DNA of 64,000 bases from Rhinopithecus roxellana (GCF_007565055.1 NC_044553.1:127494978-127558977); one strand, 5' to 3'; shown: positions 48,185 through 60,760, counted from the first letter of the stretch. Notes: generated by a model not told the origin, from the letters alone. Translations and numbers: made by a program.

Positions 48185-48345
48185 GGTGTCTCTCAGATTT
48201 TAAGGTGGATGACAATGATCTGGAGATCCTGTTAAAATACAGACTCTGATCCAAGGAGATCTGGGGTTTGGCACGATTCTCTGCGTTTCTAACAAGCTTG
48301 CCAGCAATGCCAACTCCTCAGGTCCAAAGGCCGCACTTGTGAATA
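48185..48345. mobile_element. MER5-type hAT DNA-transposon fragment
   Basis: 'gatctggagatcctgttaaa' with 'atacagactctgatcc' and, further right, 'tctaacaagcttgccagc' with 'atgccaactcc' match the two inverted halves of MER5A/B. Confidence 0.65.
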
Positions 48346-49502
48346 GCAAAGAGGTAGAACACTGAGGGGAGAATTCATGGATGACACAAAACTCAAAGTT
48401 TCACAAAATTTACAGGATGTAATAAAATAGCAAGAATAGGAACAACAATCCTTTCTGAACATCTACTATATACTATATTAATGCATAAAACTACAAAAAC
48501 ATCTATGACAGCAATAAGATTTTTTCATTTTTCAAGTGGAAAATGAAATAGTTTTCATTGCATAAAATAATATTAAAACCATATATAAGACCATTCTCTT
48601 AAATAACTGATAAGGGCCACATGCTTTTTTCATCTAAAGCTAATATTGCTAAAAGAAATACATAATTAATATCCTTTAGCGTCCTTCAAAGCCTCATTAT
48701 TTTATAGGAAAAACCTGAAAACAATGGACCCTAGAAAATCGTCTTCTTTGCTAATCTGAAGGCAGTTCAGGAGGTTACCAAAGCAACAACAAAAATCTCC
48801 CAGGCAGATTGTATCTGCTTTGACTCTGCTCCAACTTACTTCCTTGCTAGCTATCCAGAATCAATCCTTATTCCACCTAAACTTAAATTTCCAAACCAGT
48901 GATGCATGGCTAGGACGGGACAGCGCACAGTAGACTGGCACTCTCACTAAGAGCTAGCGAGAAAGCTAAGCAAAAATCCATTTGAAGAAGCCACAAACAA
49001 AGGCAGCAGGCTCACCATGGTAAACTTTCCTGCACGCCACTTCCCCCCAGAACTTGTCTTCTTCTGACAGGGTACATAATGTGAAAACCTGGACAGAGAG
49101 AATAAAGAATCCAGGAGAGCTTGAGGAAAAAACTGGCCAAGGAGTCAAAAAAGGAGGGGCCACCATTTCAGGGAATATGAATGTTAGAGAAGAAAGTCAA
49201 CCAATACTGGTTATGTCCTTGACACACTTCCTGACTAAGTTGTACAACATAAGAGGTTTAAAAACAATTGTAAAAATGGCTTAAAAAGAAGGGCTGTATT
49301 TTCAGCATTTTTTTGGTGTTGACACATTCCAGGCCCTCAGTTGGGATCTCTGGGGAACTATGCAGAAAGGTAGGGGAACCAGAGCCCAGTGGAGCCTCAG
49401 CAAGACTGCAGGCCAGCCCCATGCCAGCTCAGACCTTCAGAGAGGCAAGGGAAAACCACCCAATGCCTCTACAAATCTTTGTACACAATGAAAATCGCCA
49501 GG
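48346..49502. other. AT-rich intronic DNA
   Basis: A possible diverged MIR lies at 48450-48560; otherwise nothing was recognised. Confidence 0.45.
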
Positions 49503-49913
49503 TGATATGGTTTGGATGTTTCATCCCCTCCAAATCTCATGTTAAATTGTGATTCCCTTGTTGGATGTGGGGCCTGGTGGGTGGTGTTTGGGTCATAGAC
49601 ATGGATCCCTCATGAATGGCTTAGTGCTGTCCTCATGGTAATGAGTGAGCTCTCACTGTTAGTTCACAAGAGATCTAGTTGTTTAAAAGAGCCTGGCATC
49701 TGCTCCTTCTCTCTCTTGCTCCCTCTCACCATTGACGAGCTGGCTCCCCCTTCACCTCTGCCATGATTGGATGCTTCCCGAGGCCCTCATCAGAAGCACA
49801 GGGTTGTGCTACGCTTGTACAGCCAGCAGAACTGTGAACCAGATAAACCGCTTTTCTGTATAAATTACCCAGTCTCAGATATTCCTTTCCAGCAATACAA
49901 ACAGACTAATACA
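49503..49913 (+). mobile_element. MST/MLT1A-type MaLR solo LTR
   Basis: It starts TGATATGGTTTGGATG and ends GACTAATACA, and contains 'gagatctagttgtttaaaag' and 'aaattacccagtctcagat'. The flanks ccagg and tcagg suggest a 5-bp target duplication with one change. Length is 411 bp. Confidence 0.88.
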
Positions 49914-49959
49914 TCAGGCATACCAAGTAATAGAAAGAAGCAAGAAAACAGACGTTAGA

Positions 49960-50390
49960 AATGGAACCAGAGACGGCAGCAGGGACTTAATGGTTAATCT
50001 GTTCCAGAAAACAGATTGCAAGATGGAGACTCTCACCAGAGAACTGACATACATTAGAAAGAATCAAATTAAAATTTTGGAACTGAAAATATAGTAATTG
50101 AAATCAAGAACTCAATAGACAGCTTTAAAAGACCACAGGACAGAGATGAAGAGTGACTTCGTATGCTGAAAGATGGAGTGCAAAGGAAGAAAAAAAAATA
50201 GCACAAGCATAAAAGCAAGTGGGTCCTGGGAGAAGCATGGAACTTTCACATGACCAGAGTCCTAGAATGGTGCCAAAACAATATTTTAAGAAATAATGGC
50301 CATTCTTTATCAAACACTGATGAAAGGTATCAAACTACAGATGCAAAAACTGCTATGAACTTTACACAGTAGAAATGCAAAGAAAAACAA
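49960..50390 (+). mobile_element. L1 5'/ORF1-region fragment
   Basis: 'attaaaattttggaactgaa', 'gaaatcaagaactcaataga' and 'caaacactgatgaaaggtat' followed by 'caaactacagatgcaaaaac' resemble the ORF1 region of older L1s. Stops abound and no intact frame remains. Confidence 0.6.
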
Positions 50391-50859
50391 AACAAGGTCG
50401 GGGGCACCATGGTGCTTTAGCTGTCACTTATTTTAAACTTTCCTGAGTTTAGGTAACTCCAAAAGAGTTCCACAAAGCAATAGCTCATCCTCCAGTAATG
50501 ACCAAATGGAATTTATCTTCCACAGGTCTTAATCAGGACTTGGTATTCTGACTTCACTTCTTAAAGCTTCAGCCACAAGTGGAATGGAGCAGAGATAAGG
50601 TTTGAGAGGCTTCACGTGTTCTCTTATGATTTCTCCGGCTGCAGGTCATCTTTTAAGTTTCAAATGTGTAGGTTATGTATCATATAATGGAACATACTGT
50701 GGTGATGTTGGACCTGTCCCCCAATCCACAGAGCCGTCCCATTAATTTCTGGTAACACATGATCACGTTGTAGTCACATCACACTGACTCACTACAAGTC
50801 TTAGATTTCCTCCGATGAATTAGTATCAGTACTTTTTTAAATGAAGGAAAAAAGCCATC
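50391..50859. other. Unique intronic DNA
   Basis: Nothing was recognised. Confidence 0.5.
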
Positions 50860-51185
50860 TTACAAGGCTGCCTACTGTATAATTTGAAGTATATGACATT
50901 TTGGAAAAAGGAAAACTATGGAAACAGTAAAAATATCAGTGGTTGCCCGTGTCTGGGGAGAGGAAGGGAGAAACAGCTGGAGCACAGAGAATTCAAGGGC
51001 AGTGACACTACTCTGTAAGATACTATAATGGCAGATACACAGCACTAGACATTTGCTGAAATCCACAAAATAACACCAAGAGTGAATCTTAATGTAAACC
51101 ATAGGCTTTGGATGATAAAGATGGATTAAGGTGCATTCATTTATTGTAACAAATACAATACACTAATTCATGACGTTAATAATAA

Positions 51186-51224
<39 letters not shown>

Positions 51225-51720
51225 GTGTGTGTGTATGTGTGTCTGTGTGTGCGTGTGTGTGTCTGTGTGTGTGTATGTGTATGTGTGTGTGTGTATGTGT
51301 CTCTGTGTGTGTATGTGTGTGTGTGTATGTGTATGTGTCTGTGTGTATGTGTATGTGTGTCTGTGTGTGTGTGTATGTGTGTATGTATGTGTGTGTATGT
51401 GTATGTGTGTGTGTATGTGTGTGTGTATGTGTGTGTATGTGTGTGTGTATGTGTGTGTGTGTATGTGTGTCTGTGTGTGTATGTATGTATGTGTGTGTAT
51501 GTGTATGTGTGTGTATGTGTGTATGTGTATGTGTGTGTGTGTATGTGTGTCTGTGTGTATGTGTATGTGTGTATGTGTGTGTATGTGTGTATGTGTGTGT
51601 GTGTGTGTGTGCAGAGGAAAATATACGGGGGAACTCTTTCTGCTCGATTTTTATGTAAACCTAAAAATGCTCAAAAAATAAGATTTATTAATTTAATTAT
51701 TTTTTTAAAAAGCACAGAAA
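50860..51720 (+). mobile_element. L1M-type 3' UTR carrying a large TG microsatellite
   Basis: The left arm (50860-51186) contains 'atgacattttggaaaaagg' and 'caagagtgaatcttaatgta'. The right arm (51613-51720) contains 'gggggaactctttctgctcg' and 'aaacctaaaaatgctcaaaa'. Together they are the 3' end of an old L1M, with the TG tract between. Confidence 0.8.
51187..51612. repeat. Long (TG)n compound microsatellite
   Basis: About 425 bp consist almost only of TG with frequent TATG and rare CTG or CG interruptions. It is open in all three plus-strand frames, giving Cys/Val repeats, which are artefacts. Confidence 0.98.
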
Positions 51721-53102
51721 AACAATCCTAACACTGGATCACACTGAACCCTTTGTGTCTTGAGCTCCATGTTAAGGCTGGGCCCCTACAGGTATGTCCA
51801 GCTGCCGTGTGTCCACGTTGATTAGGAAACAAAGCCAGGGCTCTGCTGCCAAGCAGGTCACACTCAGAACCTTGCTCTAAGATCTCCTCCACAAGCTTCC
51901 GCTTACTGGACACAAACAAGCAGAAAGGTCAATACCTTCTCCACTATGGTCCTGTCAAGATTAAAGGATTTGGGGTCAACAGCACAGAGTAAGTGTCAGA
52001 ATGCTGGTTTTCTTCTTTGCTGGCCTAAAAGGCTGCTTGAAGTGGATATTCTCAAAAATAAACTCACAAGCTCCCTTGCATGCAGCCTTCCCGTGTGGAA
52101 ACAAACCATGCACACTTTCTATGATGAGTGCTGCGCGTTGAGGTGTGCGGCAGTGACAAAGGCAGAGGGCTACGAAAGCTTCATGTAACGGAGTATTCTC
52201 CATAACTAGAAAAAGCACACACAGCTCCAGTATAAACAAGACAAAGATGATCTATCAAACAATAGATTGAGATGCAACTTCACTTCCACTCAGCAGAAGG
52301 AATGTCTGAGGCAGAATCTTCAGTGTTCATAATATCAATAAAAAGCAGAAAGTGTGAGATGAGGAAGAGGAAGGAGAAGATGAAATAGTCATTGCTTCCT
52401 GTTTCATTGATTGTTAAATGACTATGTGGACAAGAAGCCGTAATTTTACCAGACTTTGCCTTTGTAGTCAAACCCCCAACACAAATTTACATCCTTAAAC
52501 CCTGTCTGCATCTCTAGAGTGTGCCTCATCCCATCTTGTATTCTTTGATTGTTTTAGTCTTTCTTATATTCCTTTTTCCTGCTAACTCAATCCCCAATAC
52601 CCACCTACACAGTCAGTTCTCTACTTTTACACTTTTATTGTTTTTTCTAAGATCTGTGTTTCATTTCTAAGTCCTTTACTTCTTTGAAAATTACGTTGTT
52701 TGGTTTCACAGACGTAGCAGGTCTATGCGATGCGCTCGGCAATGTGAGGCGCCCTCATCATTCTGGTCTCCCAGCAAAGCATTCCCAGCGCAAAGGTCAG
52801 AAACACTCATTCTTCCAGAAGTGGTCCCCGAGGCCCCTGCCTCCTGAGGGCTTTGAAACTTCCCCCAGGCCAGCTAGAGCCTGCCAGCTCCGTCCGGGCT
52901 GCTTACAAGGGAACCTACCTCCACTCTGGCACTCAGCCCATCCACAGACTCGCCTCACCAAAGCAGGCCTTGGTTCATCGTGTCTCACCTTCACCCAGCA
53001 CAGGGCCTCACATTGATCGCACGGCACATGTGCGTGAAGGAACCGAGAGAGACACAGAGCAACTCACGCAAGGAGAACATGGGAATTAAACCTGTGAATG
53101 TG
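51721..53102. other. Unique intronic DNA
   Basis: Nothing was recognised. Confidence 0.5.
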
Positions 53103-53203
53103 CTAGCCTGTGTGTGTGCCTGTGTGTGTGCGTGTGATGCATGTGTGCACGCATACGTGTGCGTGTGCCTGTGTGTGTGCATGAGTGTGTGTGTGTGTGC
53201 ATT
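53103..53203. repeat. Imperfect (TG)n tract
   Basis: TG-rich with cgtg and catg interruptions. Confidence 0.9.
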
Positions 53204-53809
53204 TTAAACAAATCCTTGCCTGCCCTCTATGCTTTGCTGAGCCAAGGTAGGCCAGTAGTACGCTGTGTCTTCCTCAGGAAATCAGACTCCAGAGTGGCCC
53301 AGACAGTGCCATCCCTGCTGGGCACCGACTACAGCCTGGGCGCTGTTTGCAGAGGAAAGCACTTGTTAGCATTCGGCTTCCCCAGGGCTGCAAGCGTCAG
53401 CTGCTTCCGACTCACACAGGAGCAGGCAGCCACACTGGCTCCCCACCCCTTCAGTAGGGTAGAGAGCCATGCTAGAAAGAAAACCAACTGGACTACACGA
53501 TGTTTCAAAATATTCAGGGCAAGTTTTACAAATGAGACAGTTAACAGAAGAAAGCTTTCTACTCCACATCCTGCCACAGCTCAGCCTTGGAAACCTGCTG
53601 TGTCAGCCTCCAGATGAGCAGGACGCTGGTGCACACGTGCTCTTCGCTGGGGCCCAGGGCTTACGATGCCCCCGGCCATTCTAAGGTCGTTTCTCGCCCC
53701 AGAGGGAAGGATCAGAGTTCATGATATCAAGTCCCTAATGTGAGCTCTGTGTCATCGTGTGGTTTTGTGTTTTTTAAGGGAGAGAGGGTCTGACTAGTGA
53801 TCTTACTGA
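53204..53809. other. Unique intronic DNA
   Basis: Nothing was recognised. Confidence 0.5.
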
Positions 53810-54104
53810 TTTTTTTTTTTTTAAAGATGGAATCTATCTCTGTCACCCAGGCTGGAGTGTAGTGGCTCGATTTTGGCTCACTGCAACCTCCGCCTCCTGG
53901 GTTCAAGTGATTCTTCTGCCTCAGCCTCCCAAGTAGCTGGGACTACAGCTGCCCACCACCACGCCCAGCTAATTTTTTGTATTTTCAGTAGAGACGGGGT
54001 TTCACCATGTTGGCCAGGCTGGTCTCGAACTCCTGACCTCATGATCTGCCTGTCTCAGCCTCCCAAAGTGCTGGGATCACAGGCGTGAGCCAACGCACCC
54101 GGGC
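53810..54104 (-). mobile_element. AluS-type element
   Basis: Poly-T followed by an Alu complement ending cgcacccgggc. No clear target duplication was seen. Confidence 0.92.
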
Positions 54105-55800
54105 TGGATGTGAACCAATCTCATGAAATATGACCTGCTCAGATCTCTGATGGGAAAAGGTTTTCATGGTTTCCAAATGCAGGGATCTGTTTTGGACGGA
54201 GAGAAGGCTGAGGTCCGACTATCAACTACAGCTTCAGGACCTCAGTCACGGCTCCCTCTGTGTGCCCCACCAGGGATCTCTCCACACATCACTCCCTCTT
54301 CCCCAGCTGTGTGACACAGTCTGTCCTCCTGTGTCACCAAGGACCTTCAAACTCTATCCCACCTGGCAAACTCTCGCCTATCCATCAAGTTTCAGATGAA
54401 GAGGGCCTCACTGGAGAAGTCCCTTCCACTCCTGCAGCAGGTCATATCACGCCGAAGGAACCTGTTATTCACTAGGCCTCCTTCTCCGCAGCCCGTGACT
54501 TCCACATGAAAATTCCCATTGATTCTAATAACAAAGCCTAACACAAGGCACAAAGTAAATTCTAAAGCTAAAGGCCTGCATGAAAATCCCTCTATGTGCA
54601 AATGCAATTGACTATTCCTGAAATAATTCTGTAACCATATATCCAGGAAGGCACTTCTTCTTTGAGTGTTAAACATAGATACATGTTAGACATAAAGGTG
54701 TTGAATAAACGGCTGTGGAACAAATGCAAGAAAATAAAACTCCAGCACAAGAAACATACATAAGAAAGGGTTACTCTATGCAGTCAACTGAATAATGGTG
54801 TATCAGGAAAAGGGAATATTACATCCACAACTTGATTTTAATATACAGCCATCTGCAGCACATAGGTTGTGTGAAATAATTCTCCTTTATTCATTCCACT
54901 TCTTTGCTCCAGTTTAGGGATGATATGGAGATTTTTTAAGTGAATCACCCATAAATATAACTTTACCCCTGCATGGAACCCTTATATCACCAGAGAAAAG
55001 AACACTTTTAAAATCTGGCAATGAAAAGAAATGATTTTGCTACTAATTTTGGAGGGGTTATTTCCATCCACAGAACACTGCAATGAAAAGAAGACATTTA
55101 AGTCAGCATTTTGGCAATTCCCCTCCCTCGGCCTCATATGTCTCCCCGGATCAGGAGCAAACGTGCACCAGGGAGCACAGGCAGGACCTCTGCAGGCGGC
55201 AGTTCCTGACAACGCTTTGGGCTGCAATTGCCAGGCCTGCTCAGGGATCCTAGGGACTCCTAGTAACCCTTTGCTGGCAGGTGGACTGCGGCCTTCAGCT
55301 CACCAGGGAAGGCTCTCACCCTAACGTATTCCAATATCCCCACACTTGCTTCATGGCCAGGCACTTTCACACAGGGAAGGACTTCTTTCACATCCAATAG
55401 TTCTTGAGCTTAATTTGCTTATAAGCCTGTGGGAATAGCCTACTCGGGGAAAGCACATATTTGATCCCATACTAAAAAGCAGAGGCAGTTTATTTACTCT
55501 CAAAGTCCAAACTGAAGACGAAAGTAAAATCTGAGTGATCTAGAATCCTTTCCTAAGAAACACTATACAAGACAGGTCTCTTGGATCATGAAAGAAGAAA
55601 CTAAAAGTGGAAAGGTACTACTGTCACAAGCGCTATTTCTTCATTTTTTTTTTTTTTACCACTTTCAATATTCCAATAAGTGCTACAGATTTAAGAAGTC
55701 AGTGTGAATTTTAAACCTGCATGATAAATCTCAAACAGAAATCCACAATGAGAATGTAACAAGAGGAGGTGCAACAGCCGTTAGATCAGAAAATAAAGGA
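54105..55800. other. Intron sequence next to exon 3, no recognised repeats
   Basis: Only a T run at about 55645-55659 stands out. The absence of Alu and L1 sequence close to the exon is typical of exon-flanking DNA. Confidence 0.5.
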
Positions 55801-55809
55801 GCTTCTTAC
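55801..55809 (-). promoter_or_regulatory. GABRG3: Splice donor of GABRG3 exon 3
   Basis: The exon ends ATG and is followed on the minus strand by GTAAGAAGC, a strong match to the consensus donor GTAAGT at its first five bases. The preceding base is G, as preferred. Confidence 0.9.
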
Positions 55810-55877
55810 CATGTTTATTGATGACACAGGGCCAATGCTGTTAACATAAATGTCAACGTCAATTACGGTCGGTTTTA
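55810..55877 (-). CDS. GABRG3: GABRG3 coding exon 3 (GABA-A receptor gamma-3 subunit)
   Basis: The gamma-3 subunit is part of pentameric GABA-gated chloride channels in neuronal membranes. Read on the minus strand, the segment is bounded by an AG acceptor (55878-55879) and a GT donor (55808-55809). It is exactly 68 bp, the size I know for exon 3 of GABA-A receptor gamma genes. The first two bases (TA) complete a valine codon split by the intron. The next 22 codons begin KPTVIDVDIY, continue with VN, and end SIGPVSSINM, finishing on a codon boundary. This matches the conserved beta-strand region near the start of the extracellular ligand-binding domain. The IDVD and VSSINM residues fit gamma-3 better than gamma-1 or gamma-2, from memory of those proteins. 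It carries no stop and no frameshift. The remaining exons lie outside the window: upstream ones to the right, downstream ones to the left. An open frame extends past both splice sites but has no meaning there. I am very sure of the family and quite sure of gamma-3. Confidence 0.93.
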
Positions 55878-55905
55878 CTGTGGAGAAAAATACATGGATG
55901 TTAAT
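55878..55905 (-). promoter_or_regulatory. GABRG3: Splice acceptor and branch-point candidate of GABRG3 exon 3
   Basis: On the minus strand the exon is preceded by a pyrimidine-rich run, tttttctccacag, ending at 55878. A TTAAC sequence (complement of 55900-55904) matches the loose human branch-point pattern. Its candidate adenosine lies about 24 nt before the exon, a normal distance. The assignment follows from the sequence pattern alone. Confidence 0.85.
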
Positions 55906-57520
55906 ACTTTGTGCCGGAGAAAGACAGGAGAGCATATTCAAGTCCCAAAGTCTCACACGTAGCAACACAGGGACATGTTGGAAACACACATGGGCAGGGC
56001 TTTCTTTGGGACTTTTCTTGTAATTACAGTTCGAGCCCTGCCTGCCTTTCTTTTCAAAAGTCTCCAAGGACGAGAGATTCTTTCTCGTATCTTTTCAGTT
56101 CCAGGAAAATAGAATATTTATACACTGCAACTTGCCAGTCATAGAAGACTATAAAGATATATAGTAACATTACTTAAGCTGATTTTTATGGCAAAGATAG
56201 GAGATACACGGTGAGCTACTGCATGAGTAATTTAATGTCAAAGTTTTGCTATAAAGCTCAACACAAGACAGGAGCAACGTCAGTAACATTGTTGGGTTGC
56301 GTGTCCACCACATAGCTGTCTAGCTATCCTTCCAAAGCAAAGCAACTCAAGGCAACGTTCTGGTGAGTCTATACACCAATAAAAAATGAGAAATATTATT
56401 TATTGTTATCAATATGACTTAAAGATACATATACGCACAGACATCACAGAGTTTCAATCCAACTCAAAACACAATGGAGTGTTAGTAAGTCCAACAATTA
56501 CTGTTTCGATTATGAAGGCATAACATTTATATAAGCACAGGTTGATCTCTCTAATGCCGTGTGTCAGAGGCCACCCTGGCTCATTTGGCTTTCAGGGAAA
56601 CCAGTTTCTGTTTTTATGGCAGCAAAAGAACTGAACAAGCCTGATCATGAGACAGCTGAGCCCACGGACCTCTAAGTCGGAGGTTGGTGTCCTCCAAAAG
56701 GAGGACATTGCCTTCACTCTGCACTCAGCGACTGACAAAGGATAGGGCAGAACCAATTCCAGAAAATTTCTGCCCAGGAGGAATACGAACAAGACTCCTG
56801 AACCCTTTCCCATGAAACAGACCGTTTCTATAGAAACAAGAGTGTCGCCTATGCAATTATATCAGTGTGTTTCCTTCAACTGTGCTGAAGAACTCAACAT
56901 TCACAAACGGAATTCCACACTCTACTTTTGAAACAACGAATGGCAGCTCTGAGCTCTCAGTCTCTTGTAAAATTGCACATCCACTGGTCTGTGCCCTGGG
57001 CAGTGATCCCCAGACCTTCACGTAATGAAAGCAATGATAATGAATCTGAACCAACTCCTACAATGTCTGTCAGTACGGCCACGTCATGTGAGCTGCAAGA
57101 GTGGTTGGCATTTTGGAAAACGCCCCAACACGTTCCATCCACTAAATACACAGTGCTTAAGTTTCATAAAAGGAGTATTCTTCATTTTAGACTAAGCTTT
57201 GCTAACTGCTATGGAAATTAGGTAGCATCTTTCTTCAAATTATTGGATTCAACAAGTGTTCCATCTCCAAACACCGCAGAACCTTTGATTATGCTGTACC
57301 AAAGGGTGTTAAGTCAGTTGGTTATGGACCTACTTTCAGCAAGACAGTTTTCTGGTTGTTTCATATAACTTATTAGACTTTGGGCTTCCAGAGCTTTTTA
57401 TATCATTAAATTAAAAGAACCAACAAACATAAAGCCTTAACTGCTTGCAGTGAGAAGCAGCAAATGTAGTGAGTGCAACAGTGCGATGAAGGGTGTAAGA
57501 GATAAGAGTTTGCAGTATGT

Positions 57521-57521
<1 letters not shown>
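55906..57521. other. Intron sequence upstream of exon 3, no recognised repeats
   Basis: No named repeat was seen. The 97-codon frame at 56928-57221 was considered and not supported. Confidence 0.5.

Positions 57522-57552
<31 letters not shown>
57522..57552. repeat. (CA)n microsatellite
   Basis: About 15 uninterrupted CA dinucleotides. Confidence 0.97.
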
Positions 57553-57554
<2 letters not shown>

Positions 57555-57596
57555 GCAAAATGCCAAGGAAAATGAAGAGCTTTTAGTAGAAGCTTC

Positions 57597-57880
57597 TTTC
57601 TTTGAGACAGGGTCTTGCTTTGTCTCCCACGGTGGAGTGCAATGGCGCAATCTCAGCTTACCGCAACCTCGCCTCCCAGGTTCAAGCGATTCTCCTGACT
57701 CAGTCTTCCAAGTAGCTGGGATTACAGGCGCCTGCCACCACACCCAGCTAATTTTGTATTTTTAGTAGAGATAAGGTTTCACCATGTTAGCCAAGTTCGT
57801 CTCGAACTCCTGACCTCAAGTGATCTACCCACCTTGGCCTCCCAAAGTGCTGGGAATACAGGTGTGGGCCACTGTGCCTG
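57597..57880 (-). mobile_element. AluS-type element
   Basis: Alu complement from tttgagacagggtc to ctgtgcctg, missing the poly-T tail. Confidence 0.9.
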
Positions 57881-58015
57881 CAGATGCTCTTTTAAGCAGA
57901 GTCATGCTAATGTACATGAAGCACTAGAATAGTGGCTCTGACAGTAGAAGCCAGGAAGGAGACTGGCCTCAGGCAGCTCAAGGTTTATAATTCAAAGACT
58001 CAAGACTAAGCCCTG

Positions 58016-59340
58016 ACAAATGATCTTCCACAAAGTTGCCAAGACTGTTCAGTGGGGAAATGGACAGTCTTTTCAACCAACAGTGCTGGGAAAACTGGAT
58101 ATCCACAGGCAAAAGAATGAAGCTGGACCCTTACCTTACGCCATATACAAAAATTAACTCAAAATGGATTTGAGACCTAACTGTAAGGCCTGAAACTACA
58201 AAACTATCAGAAGAAAGCTTGGGGGAAAGCTTGACATTGGATTTAACAACAATCTCTTGCATATAACACCAGAAGATCAGGCAACAAAAGAAAAACAAAT
58301 GAACTTGACTGTAACAAAATTTAAAACTTCTGTGCACAGAGGGCACAACAGAGTTAAAAGGCAACCCATTGAGTGGGAGAAAATATTTGCAAATGGTATC
58401 TCTGCTAAGTGGTTAATATCCAGAATACATAAATAACTCCTACAACTCAACAACAACAACAAATGAACCTGATTTAAATGGCCAAAAAACTTAAACAGAC
58501 ATTTCGCCCAAGAAAATATAGAAACGGATAATAAGCACATGAAAACGTCATCAGTTATTAGGGAAATTAAAAATCAAAACTGCAAAATCACACCTCACAC
58601 CCATTCGGATGGCCACAATTACAAACAAAAACAAACAAACAAACAGCAACAACAGAAAATAACAAGTGCCAGCCAGGAGATGAAGACATTATAATCCTGG
58701 TGCATTGTTTGTGGGAAGGAAAATGATATACCCACTGTGGAAAATAGTAGAGTGATTCCTCAAAAAGCTAAAAACAGAATTACCGTATGATCCAGTAGTT
58801 CCAGGTCTGGGTATACGCTCGAAGGAATGAAAAGGAGGGGTTCGAACAGATTGAACAGCTATGCTAATAATATTATTCACAATAGCCAAAAGGTAGAAAC
58901 AACTCAAGTGCTTATGAACAAATGAACGGATTTAAAAAATATCGTATACATAGACAATGGAATATTATTTTGCCTTAAAGAGGAAGGATATTGTGATACG
59001 TGCCACAACATGGATAAACCTTGAGGACATTATGCTAAGTGAAGTAAGATAGTCACAAAAGAGCAAATACTATGATTCCACTTATATAAGCCTCCTACAG
59101 TAGTCAAATTCAAAGAGACAGAAAGTACAATGTTGGTTTCCAGTGACTAGAGAAGGGGAAATGGGAGCTGTTTAATGGGTACAGAGTTTCAGGTCTGCAA
59201 GATGAAAAGAGTTCTGGAGACAGACGGCGGTGGTGGCTACACAGCGATGTGAATGGACTACTGCCACTCAACTGTACATTTAACAATGGTTAAGATGGTA
59301 AATTTTGTGTCATGTGTATTTTACTACAATATAATAAACC
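58016..59340 (+). mobile_element. L1M-type 3' end (ORF2 end plus 3' UTR)
   Basis: Sense-strand L1 text: 'ctgggaaaactggatatcca', 'acaatggaatattattttgc', 'cattatgctaagtgaagtaa' and a 3' UTR ending 'atgtgtattttactacaata'. It is 5' truncated and riddled with stops, so non-coding. Confidence 0.93.
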
Positions 59341-60760
59341 CTAAGTAGCCAAGAGAAGGATGGGGAGACGAAGGTAGGAAAAAGCCAGAAATGGGGTGGT
59401 GGGGAGCAATTTTCTGAGCGAAAGAAAGCAGGTTCTATTTTTTTAAAGAATAAAATAGGGATGATGGAACTGAGTCCCATACATTTGGGTTAAAACGGAT
59501 TCTTCCTTTGAATTCTACCTTCCTTATCTGGTTGCTATTATTTCCTAAGAATTGAGAATTAGTATATCTGAGAAGAATCATAAACTCATAAGTTGTGCAG
59601 CATACGTGAACCTTGCAAAGATAACCTGGCTAAGCCTCGACAAGCATCAGCCACATTTGCTCCACTGACGGACTGAGGTGGTCCTAAGGGGAGTACATGG
59701 GCTGCCTTTTCTCTTTGTCTCTGTTACAAAACCAAAGCAGATCTAGGCTTGGTTGTTTTTCTCCACTCTCCACGGTCGTCTGCATCCTGGAAGAAGCCAG
59801 AGAGGAGAGCTTGTGGAGGACTACCTGAACTATCATGATGAGCTGAGGGGACAGCCCCAGTGGGAAGGGGGACCTGGCAGCGGCCTTGCTGGGGAAGGAA
59901 TGCAGGGTCGGGTGGGTCTGTGGACGGACCTAGAGGCACGTGCCAAAAACTAGGGGTGAGCAGATGCTTTGCTTTGCTTATTGTGGAAGTTAAAGGAATC
60001 CTGTCATGGTCAAAAGGGAATACATTGTATTTTATTTGAAGAAAGTTCCCGACATCAAATCCTTTGGGACTTGACATCTAAAAATCACATTTAATATAGT
60101 ACAAGATTCCTGCTAAACTCACCTCAGCCCCTCTCCTGATGGTCTTCATATGGTAATAAATGTCTCATTTTGCTAATTTTGATGGTTCCTTATTTGGCCC
60201 TGGGCCCCCTGAGATGAGCACAGATGTTATTTAATAAGTCAGGTGGGTCAATAAGTAAGTTGTGTCCTTCTAAAATGGGGTTAATTCCTGGCGTGGTTCA
60301 TAACAAGAAAAGAGGAAGCCTGGCTGATCTGATTCTAGATGTTCTCCTAACTTTTCCAGCGTGAAACGGCAAGTCGTATTGAGCTGGCTTCTCAAAATTC
60401 CAAGAAGGTTCTCTCTAAAACCAAACTTATGACAGCATAATTTACTTTAGAAAAATCAAGGAGAGGAAAAGAAAAGGGTAGAAAAAAAGACAGAGGAGTT
60501 GTGCTTGGCTCAGCATGGGTTCACAAGGTAGGGTTCTGCAGTCATCTACCAGGGGAAGGTGGCATGGCAGGAAGGCATCACAGAAGGAATGAGTCTATGG
60601 ATTTATACAGAACCCAGAGCATGGAGGTGGCAGGCGTCCAGGGCCACAAGGACCAGTAGTCACAGTCACTTAGTTCTTTCTGAGTTGAGTCTTTTGATTA
60701 CTACCTCTTACAAAAGATAGTTCTCATGCAGAATTTTAACTTATTTTATTTTATTACTCA
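59341..60760. other. Unique intronic DNA
   Basis: No repeat was recognised. The opposing frames at 59724-60077 lack domains. Confidence 0.5.

Larger units (their letters stand above)
1..55809 (-). other. GABRG3: GABRG3 intron downstream of exon 3 (partial)
   Basis: With the exon read right to left, all sequence to its left is the next intron, which runs out of the window. No exon-4 motif of a GABA-A gamma subunit is seen. This fits my recollection that GABRG3 is a very large gene with huge introns. The intron identity is inferred from the exon; the content is repeats and unique non-coding DNA listed separately. Confidence 0.85.

Noticed and set aside
51170..51731. Three Cys/Val-rich open frames of 162-180 codons
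   Set aside because: They are translations of the TG microsatellite (TGT/GTG/TAT codons).
56928..57221. 97-codon open frame upstream of the exon as a possible GABRG3 exon 2
   Set aside because: The translated sequence does not resemble the gamma-subunit N-terminal region, and suitable splice borders were not found.
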